A stretch of 33,849 nt of DNA from Clostridiales bacterium UBA1775. GTDB lineage: Bacteria; Bacillota; Clostridia; Monoglobales; Firm-18. Shown piece by piece: positions 1 to 7,801 of this stretch (positions are counted from its first letter, which is position 1; each line of letters begins with the position of its first letter). The position numbers were made by a program, and so were the translations under genes. The notes under the pieces were generated by a model. It saw only the letters and a program-made list of their open reading frames with translations, was not told the origin of the DNA and did not search any database. The DNA lies in the NCBI GenBank assembly GCA_002314595.1, contig DCGP01000038.1, positions 1 through 33,849 of the forward strand, read 5' to 3'.

Positions 1-32
1 ACTATAACATTATTATACTAGGAGGAGAAAAA

Positions 33-299
33 ATGGAATATTATAAATTTATAGACGAATACACTGTTGAAAAATATGAAGGTGGATTTTTAGTTTTAGA
101 CGGAAAAATTTACACAAACCCAACTGCAACAACACTTAAAAGTGCAGGATATAAAACTATTACAAAGGGTGAAATGCCTGAATATGATGTCAAAACTCAG
201 TACGTCCTTGCCCATTACAAAGATGGCAAAACAATCAAATGCACCTACGATGTAGTAACTCTGCCGGAGGTGAGCGATGATGAATGCGATACTGAATAA
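33..299 (+). CDS. Small phage-type protein upstream of holin
   Basis: An 88-residue protein that I do not recognise by sequence. It has no membrane segment or signal peptide and is acidic at the C-terminus (ends DDECDTE). An AGGAGGAG ribosome binding site lies just upstream of the ATG. Its 3' end overlaps the holin start by 23 bases, so the two are translationally coupled. Small proteins of this size commonly sit between the tail-fibre genes and the holin in Firmicutes siphophages. That position, not similarity, is the basis for calling it phage-derived. The rest of the phage would lie to the left of the window. Confidence 0.6.
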   Translation: MEYYKFIDEYTVEKYEGGFLVLDGKIYTNPTATTLKSAGYKTITKGEMPEYDVKTQYVLAHYKDGKTIKCTYDVVTLPEVSDDECDTE

Positions 300-708
300 A
301 ATACAGTTAGCCTTCTGCATTTGTGGTGGGATAATTTTAAACGGATTGGGAGGCTGTGATGTGATGCTTGGTACTCTAATATTATTTACTGTTATTGACT
401 ACATTTCCGGAATATCTGTTGCAATTAGAGAAAAGACTGTTTCAAGCAAAACCGGGTTTTACGGACTAATCAAAAAGGTGATGATTTTTGCAATTATTGC
501 TATGGCTACACAAATTGACCTTGCAACACACAGTGAAATGTTTAGGAACATTACTTTGCTTTTTTACATATCTAACGAAGGGATTTCCGTATTGGAAAAC
601 ACCTCTAAATTAGGCGTTAAATATCCCAAAAAGATAAAAGATGTGTTAGAACAACTGACAGAGGGTGAACAAAATGGTGATACAAAAGATACAAAATCAG
701 ATAATTAA
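277..708 (+). CDS. Phage holin, toxin-secretion/phage-lysis type
   Basis: A 143-residue membrane protein. It has hydrophobic stretches near residues 9-25, 29-45, 67-80 and possibly 90-100, and a charged C-terminal tail rich in K, D and E. The pattern 'LFTVIDYISGISVAIREK...SKTGFYGLIKK' is typical of the Bacteriophage_holin_4 (phi-29-like toxin secretion/phage lysis) family. These proteins make holes in the membrane that release endolysin at the end of infection. GGAGGTGA at 266-273 gives good spacing to the ATG at 277; a second ATG follows directly. It overlaps the preceding gene by 23 bases and the amidase gene by 35 bases, a compact lysis cassette. Confidence 0.85.
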   Translation: MMNAILNKIQLAFCICGGIILNGLGGCDVMLGTLILFTVIDYISGISVAIREKTVSSKTGFYGLIKKVMIFAIIAMATQIDLATHSEMFRNITLLFYISNEGISVLENTSKLGVKYPKKIKDVLEQLTEGEQNGDTKDTKSDN

Positions 709-1300
709 AGAGCCGTTACAATCACTTAATTTAAGCAAGGTTGACGCTGTCGCTCTTCATCATATGGCTTGTGATAACCATGTTAAGAACATTGAAAGAA
801 TGCACATCAATCAAGGTTGGAGAGCAATAGGCTATAACTATTGGATTGCATTTGACGGAACAATTTATGAGGGCAGAGGTCTTAATTTAGGTGCAGGAGT
901 TGAAAATCAAAACGGACATATTATATCAATAGGATTTCAAGGTGATTACTCAAAGGAAAGGCAAATGAGCGATGCACAGTTTAACAGTGGTATTGATATG
1001 ATAAATTGGTTAAAGGAAAAAGTGCCTACAATTAAAAAGATTGGTGGTCATAAAGATTTTATGGCTACACAATGTCCCGGCAATTACTTTCCGTTAAAAG
1101 AAATGATAACACTTAATAAAAGGAGTGAGGCCATTATGTATGATTGGACAGAGGCTTGCCCAAAGTGGTCAGTACCTTATGTTCAAAAAGCACTTGATTT
1201 AGGAATTATCAAAGGCGATGAACAAGGCAGGTTAAGGCTTACAGAGGATAAAATTTGGACATTGGTAGTAATACTTAGGGCAACCGGCATTATGAAGTAA
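674..1300 (+). CDS. Phage endolysin, N-acetylmuramoyl-L-alanine amidase (Amidase_2) with SLH-like tail
   Basis: A 208-residue peptidoglycan amidase that cuts the bond between N-acetylmuramate and L-alanine. The Amidase_2/PGRP fold spans about residues 20-150. Likely zinc ligands are a histidine of the HH pair at 29-30, H126 (GGHKD) and C134 (QCPGN). Tyr54 and the FDGTIYEGRG strand also fit the family. Residues about 155-208 (WSVPYVQKAL...GIIKGDEQGRL) resemble an S-layer-homology-like wall-binding repeat. I chose ATG 674, because GAGGGTGA lies 6 bases upstream; an in-frame GTG at 665 falls inside that ribosome binding site. No signal peptide is present, so export would depend on the overlapping holin gene's product. 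Confidence 0.9.
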   Translation: MVIQKIQNQIIKEPLQSLNLSKVDAVALHHMACDNHVKNIERMHINQGWRAIGYNYWIAFDGTIYEGRGLNLGAGVENQNGHIISIGFQGDYSKERQMSDAQFNSGIDMINWLKEKVPTIKKIGGHKDFMATQCPGNYFPLKEMITLNKRSEAIMYDWTEACPKWSVPYVQKALDLGIIKGDEQGRLRLTEDKIWTLVVILRATGIMK

Positions 1301-1306
1301 AAATAT

Positions 1307-1332
1307 AGGAGTTGCAAGATTTTGCAACTCCT
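1307..1332 (+). terminator. Rho-independent terminator after the lysis cassette
   Basis: Perfect inverted repeat GGAGTTGCAA / TTGCAACTCC (1308-1317 and 1322-1331) with a 4-base loop, followed by a T-rich tract (TTATTTTGTTCTTT). It begins 7 bases after the amidase stop codon. Confidence 0.85.
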
Positions 1333-1349
1333 TATTTTGTTCTTTGATT

Positions 1350-1373
1350 ATTTTAACAATACTCTGTTAAAAT
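1350..1373 (-). terminator. Weak terminator for the HEPN-like gene
   Basis: Inverted repeat TTTTAACA (1351-1358) / TGTTAAAA (1365-1372), directly downstream of the reverse-strand stop codon at 1373-1375. The stem is AT-rich and the following U-tract is poor, so it is weak. It lies back to back with the phage lysis terminator, so the two convergent units are insulated from each other. Confidence 0.45.
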
Positions 1374-1999
1374 TACTTTGTTTGTAAATTAAGTGATTTT
1401 CTAATTATTTCGTTTTTCTTAATAATCTTCACCTGATTATCTAATAATCTTGCTATTTTCATACCATTTTGCGCCACTTCTTCAATTTTTGAATACAAGT
1501 CATCTACGTTTTTATTTAATAATGCATGAACCATTTCATTTCTTGATTCGCACCACTCATCAAGTTCATCAAGTATTTTTAATACTTCGTACGAATTCAA
1601 GCGTAAATATTGCTTTTTTAGAGTCTTCAAAAATGGACATTCATTTGAATTGTTCTCTTTGCATGTTGCCCATTTTATAATACCCCTAAAGCTGTTGACC
1701 TTATCACTTATATATTTAAATGAAATTCTTGTTTTTTCTTTTTCTTTACTATCCAAATTAATCATTTCTAATAGGTGATTTTTTGTCTTTTTATAAACTT
1801 TGATTTGGTTTCTGTTTGCAATAAATCCAGAATGATACAAACACGATAAAAGCCTATCTTCAATCATCGAATATGAAATAAACAATGCTTCTAAAAAATA
1901 ACCTTTAGAATAAGCATTTTTATATCTTTTAATTTGTATAGCATAAGTTCTTTGCTTGTCGTAATTATTTAAAACAGGTTTTATTTTTCTTTCGCACAT
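1373..1999 (-). CDS. Uncharacterised alpha-helical protein with HEPN-like R-x4-H motif
   Basis: A 208-residue, mostly helical, basic protein with no signal peptide or membrane segment. I cannot name the family. Two features suggest a HEPN-superfamily protein: an N-terminal helix with EALFISYSMIEDRLL (residues 37-51), and RNEMVH near residues 153-158. The latter fits the R-N-x3-H (R-x4-H) catalytic signature of HEPN ribonucleases, placed on a late helix as usual. Such proteins act as RNases in toxin-antitoxin, abortive infection and CRISPR systems. It is transcribed against the lysis cassette from its own AGGAGG site 7 bases before the ATG, the position of a phage 'moron' gene. No antitoxin partner is evident beside it. 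The function is inferred from one short motif. Confidence 0.6.
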   Translation of the reverse strand: MCERKIKPVLNNYDKQRTYAIQIKRYKNAYSKGYFLEALFISYSMIEDRLLSCLYHSGFIANRNQIKVYKKTKNHLLEMINLDSKEKEKTRISFKYISDKVNSFRGIIKWATCKENNSNECPFLKTLKKQYLRLNSYEVLKILDELDEWCESRNEMVHALLNKNVDDLYSKIEEVAQNGMKIARLLDNQVKIIKKNEIIRKSLNLQTK

Positions 2000-2113
2000 A
2001 GTATGTCCTCCTACTTTTTAACAACCATCATTTTCCCAAATCCATAGCATATTTTAATCTCATTATTCGATGAAAACCTTACCCTGCGATATTTATTAGA
2101 ATGTTAATCATCA

Positions 2114-2204
2114 TCGTTGCAAGCACTCCCAAAGAAATACATAGTTGGTTGGTTTGTACTATCATGGTTGTGCTTTTGCTTCACTACCTTGTTGATTGCA
2201 ACGA
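2114..2204. repeat. 9-bp perfect inverted repeat with nested arm in intergenic gap
   Basis: TCGTTGCAA (2114-2122) is repeated as TTGCAACGA (2196-2204), about 73 bases apart. Inside it, AAGCAC (2121-2126) pairs with GTGCTT (2170-2175). It lies just downstream of the 914-residue surface gene and could fold in that gene's 3' transcript or mark a small insertion. There is no poly-U tract, so it is not a clear terminator. The remaining gap, 2000-2113, shows nothing I can support. Confidence 0.3.
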
Positions 2205-2207
2205 CTT

Positions 2208-4952
2208 CTATTTTGCAAAAGGTACTTCGTTTATTACAAAATGTTTAATCAGTGGTTTTATTCCGGTTAAATTATCTAAAAGCATTACCTTGAAATAATC
2301 GATTTGTGTATAATCAAATTCAAAGCTTGCGCTTCTGCTTGCAGATGTAACATCACTTGTTTTTACAATCATTAATTTATTGTTTGAATACCCCACAAGC
2401 ACCAATTTGCCCATATCAAAGCTTACATCATCGAAAACAGCAACATCAAAGCTATACTTTGTTTTCGTCTTTGAACATTCAACATCAAAACCCGGTTTAT
2501 CTTCTTTGATTATTGTAATTGTATATACGCTATCAACATTATCTGTCACTCCGACCCTATTTAGTGTTATAACAGTTTTTGTATCGTTAAGTACAATATT
2601 CTTCTTAACCTTGTTCAACATAAGAGCTGTTCCGTTCAGCTTTAAACTACCACCTGTAAAGTCTGCTGTTATTCCAACTGATTCTGCGTCTGTACCTACA
2701 TACAATTTGTAATTAAAGCAAGAAGGGTTAAAACTTCTGTCCCATTTTCCTATATCCGATACCAAAGTATTTATCTTTGCATATACATATACATTAACCG
2801 TTTTTGTGGCGTATTTTCCGCTTCCGTCATTTGCCGTTGCGGTTATGGTTACAGTTCCGTTTTTAATTGCGGTAAGCACTCCGTCCTGTGAAATGGTTGC
2901 AATGCTTTCATCATTTACAGACCAGGTAACAGACTTATCCAAGGTATAGGATGGCAGAACATTTGCCGTATATTGTCCTTTATCGTATATGGTTGAGCTT
3001 CCGCTGATTGACACGCTTTCTGCAAGCTTTGGTGTAACATTTATTATTGAGCCTTCTATTTGTGATACAGCTATTTCTTCATATTCATCATCATAGAATG
3101 TGACATTTTTTATTGCTATTGCCTTTTCCCCAGACTTTGCGGTTTGACTGATATTAAAATTTAACGCAAGCAATGTATAATATATATTTTCCTCAGCAAA
3201 TGTTGAATCACTGTACTGTGCCGTTATTGTAGCAACATTCAGTCCGCTCTTTACCACTCTATCGGAAATTTCTATATTTGCAAAATCCTTTTTTGAAATT
3301 GAAGTAAGCTCTGTATCAAGGGGATACTCAACATCAAATGAAACTGCATATTTTTTCTTGTTTGATGAAACTGTTACATTTCTTGTTGTATTGCTTCCTA
3401 CTTGTACGCTCTCACCCTCTGCAACAGAAATTGCACTCTGTAAAACAGAATTTGTAAAGGTATAATCCTTTGATGTAATATCGTATGAATAGTTTTTAGT
3501 ATCTTTGGGCGTAAATATCATTTTGCAGATATTTTCGCCCTTTGTAATTGTTTGATTTGGATTTTTCCAAGAAAATGTTCCGTACTCGTTTGTATTTTCT
3601 ATTTCAATTTCGGATAGCTTTGTACCTATTACATAATCTGTTTTTGTAAAGGTCGGGAAAACAATATTTAGCGATTTTTTATTTATTTTAACCTTTACAG
3701 TGCATTCTCTCTCTTCATAGCTTTTATCCTTTGGAATAAATACAGCTGTTTCCTCGTGTTCCCCTGCTTCTAATATTTTTTCTCCGTTTTTCCATATAAA
3801 AGAGCCGGCAATCGCAGTACCATTATATGTAACACTTCCACCTGTTAAGGTTGAATTGCAAAGCTTATCTCCATATTCAAGCTCAGATGAGTAAGGAGCA
3901 GTTGTTTTATACGGGCATTCATAAGGCTCAGCTATTGTTCCCTTTCCCTTTAGATTAAGAGATGTCAGATTAAGGTAGAAAGCGGGACGAACACCGAGAC
4001 TGTCGGTATACGCACTGTGGCCGTTAACATTGCCGGCAGAATCGACAAAGCGTACGCCACTACCTCTACTGTCGCCGCCGTTGTAGGCAAGAGGGGATCG
4101 GAGCCAAGACCACCACTTTGTGGTGGCATTTAAATCCGAATCTTTGTAGGCTGAATTAGCGACTGCTTCAGCTGACGGAATTCCTATATAATATTTATTT
4201 CCACCAAGATTTGAGTCATATTGATATACTGTGATTATCTGTCTAACATCTAAAAGGAACATTTTATCTGTTACCTGTTCCGAACAAGCTTCAACATAAT
4301 TACTGAAAGCATAGGTAATAGGATATGAATAAATATGATACTTTGAATCTATTTCACTGCGATATTCATGGCAGTCAAGCAAAGACTTTTGAGTAACAGA
4401 TTTTATTGCACTCATTTCATCTGCAGTAAAGTTTGACAAAAAGCCTGCTTCTTGGTCATAGGCGTTGTAACCCTTATACATATTTGAAGACGTCGGTGCA
4501 TTACCGCAAGTCCATACAACATTGCCGGCAGTTGCTGTTGAATTTAACCAACAACGAATGTTAGAATCTGCCCAATAGTTTGAACCCTCTATTCTTCTAT
4601 AATAGCCTCGTTGAGAATTATAATCCTTCCCTCTACCATGAGAGCCGGAGGTGTTTGTGCCTGCTCCGTCAAAGGCTTTAATACAGATAATACGGTCTGC
4701 AAGCATTAGTGGTAAATAACCATCAGCATAAGTCGTCCTTGTATCGGTTGAATCATCAATAATAGGATTACCCTTTGCATCATATCCGCTTATTTTCTCA
4801 AACGATACACAACGCCACAATATCGGTTGACCGTAGTATGTTCCCATTCGAACATAGTCGCCAAGTTTAATTGTAGTTGAAGCAAAGCTAACAATAGGTA
4901 ATGCGCAGATAACAACTACTAATGCCAATATTATTGAGATTATTTTTTTCAT
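2208..4952 (-). CDS. Large secreted surface protein: DUF6273-like domain, repeat and Ig-like domains, cadherin-like domain
   Basis: A 914-residue exported protein. Residues 1-24 form a signal peptide (KK, hydrophobic core, SFA cleavage). Residues about 30-330 match DUF6273-type domains of Clostridia surface proteins: 'LGDYVRMGTYYGQPILWR' near the start, WLNS near 134, and WWSWLRSP...GVRPAFYLNL at 280-329, a C-type-lectin/FGE-like ending. Next come two MBG-like repeats (about 345-510), a cohesin-like beta segment (about 530-660), a bacterial Ig-like (BIG_2) domain (about 663-745) and a cadherin-like beta-sandwich (about 750-845). I see no LPXTG or SLH anchor, so how it stays on the wall is unclear. 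It is likely an adhesin or ligand-binding protein. GGAGGG lies 6 bases before the ATG. A perfect-consensus promoter precedes it. Confidence 0.75.
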   Translation of the reverse strand: MKKIISIILALVVVICALPIVSFASTTIKLGDYVRMGTYYGQPILWRCVSFEKISGYDAKGNPIIDDSTDTRTTYADGYLPLMLADRIICIKAFDGAGTNTSGSHGRGKDYNSQRGYYRRIEGSNYWADSNIRCWLNSTATAGNVVWTCGNAPTSSNMYKGYNAYDQEAGFLSNFTADEMSAIKSVTQKSLLDCHEYRSEIDSKYHIYSYPITYAFSNYVEACSEQVTDKMFLLDVRQIITVYQYDSNLGGNKYYIGIPSAEAVANSAYKDSDLNATTKWWSWLRSPLAYNGGDSRGSGVRFVDSAGNVNGHSAYTDSLGVRPAFYLNLTSLNLKGKGTIAEPYECPYKTTAPYSSELEYGDKLCNSTLTGGSVTYNGTAIAGSFIWKNGEKILEAGEHEETAVFIPKDKSYEERECTVKVKINKKSLNIVFPTFTKTDYVIGTKLSEIEIENTNEYGTFSWKNPNQTITKGENICKMIFTPKDTKNYSYDITSKDYTFTNSVLQSAISVAEGESVQVGSNTTRNVTVSSNKKKYAVSFDVEYPLDTELTSISKKDFANIEISDRVVKSGLNVATITAQYSDSTFAEENIYYTLLALNFNISQTAKSGEKAIAIKNVTFYDDEYEEIAVSQIEGSIINVTPKLAESVSISGSSTIYDKGQYTANVLPSYTLDKSVTWSVNDESIATISQDGVLTAIKNGTVTITATANDGSGKYATKTVNVYVYAKINTLVSDIGKWDRSFNPSCFNYKLYVGTDAESVGITADFTGGSLKLNGTALMLNKVKKNIVLNDTKTVITLNRVGVTDNVDSVYTITIIKEDKPGFDVECSKTKTKYSFDVAVFDDVSFDMGKLVLVGYSNNKLMIVKTSDVTSASRSASFEFDYTQIDYFKVMLLDNLTGIKPLIKHFVINEVPFAK
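3978..4115 (-). other. GC-rich variable-region-like segment in the surface protein (lectin-fold end)
   Basis: Codons 280-325 (WWSWLRSP to GVRPAF) are about 57% GC in an otherwise AT-rich gene. The middle of the segment is a run of codons such as TAC AAC GGC GGC GAC AGT. All of these can arise from AAC/AGT-type codons by change at adenine positions. The order LRSP, variable residues, then GVRPAF resembles the variable region of diversity-generating retroelement targets with a C-type-lectin fold. No reverse transcriptase, accessory protein or template repeat is in this window. The link is therefore inference. Confidence 0.4.
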
Positions 4953-4980
4953 AATATCCCTCCGATTAAATTATAATAAC

Positions 4981-5009
4981 ATTATAGCCCGATTATGGGC
5001 AATTGTCAA
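4981..5009 (-). promoter_or_regulatory. Perfect sigma-A promoter for the surface-protein gene
   Basis: On the reverse strand, TTGACA (5004-5009), a 17-base spacer, then TATAAT (4981-4986), 29 bases upstream of the ATG. The spacer holds GCCC (4987-4990) and GGGC (4997-5000), a small dyad between the two boxes that could be an operator. The -35 box overlaps that of the divergent regulator gene. Confidence 0.85.
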
Positions 5010-5031
5010 TATAAAAATATCATTATAAAAT
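5003..5031 (+). promoter_or_regulatory. Divergent sigma-A promoter for the XRE regulator
   Basis: TTGTCA (5003-5008), a 17-base spacer and TAAAAT (5026-5031), 15 bases before the ATG at 5047. Its -35 box occupies nearly the same bases as the reverse-strand TTGACA at 5004-5009, so RNA polymerase cannot bind both promoters at once. Confidence 0.6.
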
Positions 5032-5046
5032 AAAAGCGGTGATAGT

Positions 5047-5247
5047 ATGATAATTTATAACAAATTATGGGACACTATGAAAAATAAAGAAATAACCCAA
5101 TATGCCTTAATAAAAAAATATGGAATTAGTACCGGGCAATTAGACAGACTAAGGAAAAATGAAAATGTTAGTACCCATACGTTAAACTTACTATGCGAAA
5201 TATTGGACTGCGAGCTTTCGGACATTGCAGAATACATTAAAAAATAA
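5047..5247 (+). CDS. Small XRE/Cro-family HTH regulator
   Basis: A 66-residue stand-alone Cro/C1-type helix-turn-helix protein. The motif 'QYALIKKYGISTGQLDRLRKNENVSTHTLNLLCEILDCELSDIAEYI' fits the YozG-like (HTH_26) class, where almost the whole protein is the DNA-binding domain. It probably represses transcription. The gene is divergent from the surface-protein gene and the two promoters share a -35 region, so that gene and its own are the likely targets. The ribosome binding site is weak (GGTGAT). The small size and the prophage-flank location suggest a phage or mobile-element origin, but this is not certain. Confidence 0.8.
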   Translation: MIIYNKLWDTMKNKEITQYALIKKYGISTGQLDRLRKNENVSTHTLNLLCEILDCELSDIAEYIKK

Positions 5248-5276
5248 ACGGATTTGTAAAATTTACAAATCCGTTT
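5245..5276. terminator. Bidirectional terminator between XRE gene and ftsK
   Basis: Near-perfect inverted repeat TAAACGGATTTGTAAA (5245-5260) and TTTACAAATCCGTTTA (5262-5277), flanked by A-rich and T-rich tracts on the two sides. It can stop transcription from both convergent genes. Its outer arms touch the XRE stop codon and lie just beyond the ftsK stop codon. Confidence 0.85.
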
Positions 5277-5279
5277 ATT

Positions 5280-7760
5280 TTATTCATCTTCGTCTATTTC
5301 AACTTCTGTTTCAGGGTCAAAATCAAATGATTCTTGTTGGGCAGAGTCGTTTTCAATGCCCAAGTCCATATTCATCATCATTTCGTTCCACTGTGCCTTG
5401 GTAACCAAAACATCACGAGGTTTAGTTCCGTCAAAGGGGCCGATGATACCACGCTCTTCCATTTGATCAATTAAACGTGCTGCACGTTGATAGCCTACTT
5501 TTAGCCTGCGTTGATACATAGCAACTGATGCTTGCCCTGCATCTATTGCCATTTCAACTGCCTGAGGTAGCAAGGAATCTGCCTCCCCTCCTCTATCCTC
5601 GTTTGCCTTTGGAGTATCACCTGCACGGTCGATTTTTTCGATAACATCTTCGTCGTACTGTGCTTCGTTTTGTCCCTTTACAAATTCAACAAGATTTTCA
5701 ACTTCCTTATCGCTTACAAATGCACCTTGAACACGCATTGGTTTAGAACAACCTATTGGGAAGTACAGCATATCACCTTTACCAAGTAGCTTTTCGGCAC
5801 CACCCATATCAAGGATAGTTTTACTATCTACATATTGACGAACTGCAAATGCTATACGAGATGGAATATTTGCCTTGATTACACCTGTGATAACGTCAAC
5901 TGACGGCCTTTGTGTTGCAATAACCAAGTGCATACCTGCTGCACGTGCCATCTGTGCAAGACGGCAAATGCTGTCTTCAACCTCGTTTGGTGCAATCATC
6001 ATAAGGTCTGCAAGCTCGTCTATAATAATAACAATCTGTGGTAGTTCTTCGGATTCATTTTCCCTTGCCCAAGCGTTATAGCCTTTAAGGTCTCGAACAT
6101 TGTTATCTGCAAACAGTTTGTATCTGTTTGTCATTTCATTTACAGCCCATTGCAAAGCACCTGCTGCCTTACGAGGGTCGGTAACTACCGGTATTAGCAA
6201 GTGAGGTATGCCGTTATACACACCAAGCTCTACTGCCTTAGGGTCAATCATTACAAGCTTAACATCGTTTGGTGTTGCCTTATAAAGAATGCTTGTAACA
6301 AGTGAATTGATACATACGGATTTACCGGAGCCTGTTGAACCGGCAATAAGTAAGTGAGGCATTCTTGCAATATCACCTACTACCGGTGCCCCTGCAATGT
6401 CCTTACCTAATGCAAATGCAAGCTTGCTGCCGTAATTTGCAAATTCCGGCGAGCCGATAACTTCCCTTATATACACTGCACTTAATACTTGGTTTGGAAC
6501 TTCAATACCTATTGCAGTTTTTCCCGGAATTGGCTCTATTCTGATACCAACTGCTGCAAGGTTAAGTGCAATATCGTCTGCAAGGTTAGTGATTTTGGAA
6601 ATCTTAACACCTTCGTTTGGTTGAAGCTCGTACCTTGTAATTGTCGGGCCTCTGCTATAATCTACTATCTTTGCCTCTACACCAAATGAGTGCAAGGTTT
6701 CAATCAATTTTTTTGCTGTATTTTGCAAAGCCTCTTCTGTATGAACAGAAGGCTTTGGTGGTTCTTTTAGCAATGAAAGTGATGGATAGTTATAGTCGAT
6801 ATGGTCGTTTGATGTGTCTATCTCTATCTTTTCAGGTTCCTTTTGCTTTTTCTTCTTTGGTAACAGTGCTTCCTCTGTTGCAACCTCTACTGCTGAATTG
6901 ATTGCACCTTCATCAGGGTTTGCAGTTCCTTGAACTTGGTCTTGAACCCCAATTGGAATATCTACATATGCACTTGGGTCAAATGGTGGTTCGTCAGGCA
7001 TATCTGCAACAGGGTCATTTTCATCACTCTTTGCCTTTTTCTTCTTTTTCTTTGTTTCCGGAATATCTGAAAATTCCTTTTCAAAATCAAAGATTTTCTT
7101 TTTAATATTTTTTAGTTCCTTTTGCATTTCCACAGGCATATTTTCAGGAGCAGACTCAACATCTTCCTCTTTGATTGGCTCGTATTTTTTATTACGAATT
7201 GAACTGATTATACCTGAAATGGAAACCTCAAATATTAAAATAATCAAAATGATTATTACTGCCAAAAGGATAATTACACTACCCCAAAAGCTAACCAAAT
7301 TTTCCATTGGAATGCCAAAAATTCCACCTAAAACACCACCACCGTTACATACTGTGCCATTTAGCCATAATGATTTAATCATTTCCCAAAAGCCTTTATC
7401 GGTGGTTGCAGTTGTCCTTGAAACAATGTTCCAAAATATCGATAGGCAAAGCACCAAAATAGTTGTAAAAACATATTTTCTTTTGTACTTGCCAAATTCT
7501 TTTTTAATTAAGTAATGTAAAGAACAGCCTATCATTGCAAAGCAAAGTATGTATGCAGGAACGCCAAACAGACCCTTTAAACAAGTGCTGATTGCATTGC
7601 CTACCTTACCTGTAAGGCTTGTAAACATACTTACACCGATAAACAGACCTGCAGCAATTATTATAACTGCCATAATGTCATAGTTTACCTTCCTTTGTGG
7701 CTTTTCTTTAGATTTACTTGTTGTAGTTTTTCTTTTTTTTGTACCAACCTCTCGTGCCAT
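5280..7760 (-). CDS. ftsK: DNA translocase FtsK/SpoIIIE
   Basis: An 826-residue membrane-anchored ATPase that pumps chromosomal DNA through the division or sporulation septum. Four hydrophobic helices lie at about residues 30-48, 70-87, 95-113 and 155-180. A charged linker with KKKKK runs follows to about 330. The motor domain has Walker A GSTGSGKS (about 471-478) and Walker B IVIIIDELADLM (about 570-582). The C-terminal gamma winged helix (about 725-790, SVAMYQRRLKVGYQRAARLID) reads the SRS/KOPS orientation sequences. The family length is usual. AAAGGAG lies 8 bases before the ATG. It is last in an alaS-hinT-ftsK operon, 41 bases after hinT. Sequence alone does not decide between the FtsK and SpoIIIE roles. 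Confidence 0.95.
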   Translation of the reverse strand: MAREVGTKKRKTTTSKSKEKPQRKVNYDIMAVIIIAAGLFIGVSMFTSLTGKVGNAISTCLKGLFGVPAYILCFAMIGCSLHYLIKKEFGKYKRKYVFTTILVLCLSIFWNIVSRTTATTDKGFWEMIKSLWLNGTVCNGGGVLGGIFGIPMENLVSFWGSVIILLAVIIILIILIFEVSISGIISSIRNKKYEPIKEEDVESAPENMPVEMQKELKNIKKKIFDFEKEFSDIPETKKKKKKAKSDENDPVADMPDEPPFDPSAYVDIPIGVQDQVQGTANPDEGAINSAVEVATEEALLPKKKKQKEPEKIEIDTSNDHIDYNYPSLSLLKEPPKPSVHTEEALQNTAKKLIETLHSFGVEAKIVDYSRGPTITRYELQPNEGVKISKITNLADDIALNLAAVGIRIEPIPGKTAIGIEVPNQVLSAVYIREVIGSPEFANYGSKLAFALGKDIAGAPVVGDIARMPHLLIAGSTGSGKSVCINSLVTSILYKATPNDVKLVMIDPKAVELGVYNGIPHLLIPVVTDPRKAAGALQWAVNEMTNRYKLFADNNVRDLKGYNAWARENESEELPQIVIIIDELADLMMIAPNEVEDSICRLAQMARAAGMHLVIATQRPSVDVITGVIKANIPSRIAFAVRQYVDSKTILDMGGAEKLLGKGDMLYFPIGCSKPMRVQGAFVSDKEVENLVEFVKGQNEAQYDEDVIEKIDRAGDTPKANEDRGGEADSLLPQAVEMAIDAGQASVAMYQRRLKVGYQRAARLIDQMEERGIIGPFDGTKPRDVLVTKAQWNEMMMNMDLGIENDSAQQESFDFDPETEVEIDEDE

Positions 7761-7801
7761 ACAAAATCTCCTTTATTTAGAAGTACATAAAGTTAATTTA
7801 A

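Noticed and set aside
2101..2298. Plus-strand 65-residue hydrophobic reading frame
   Set aside because: It runs antisense into the 3' end of the surface-protein gene, has no ribosome binding site, and looks like the complement of noncoding and coding DNA.
2208..5250. A complete diversity-generating retroelement (reverse transcriptase, accessory protein, template repeat)
   Set aside because: Reading both strands, no reverse transcriptase motif and no second copy of the GC-rich block occurs in the window. Only the target-like segment is present.
7000..7070. Frameshift suspected in the lysine-rich linker of ftsK
   Set aside because: The reading frame is continuous and a KKKKK-rich variable linker is normal in this family.
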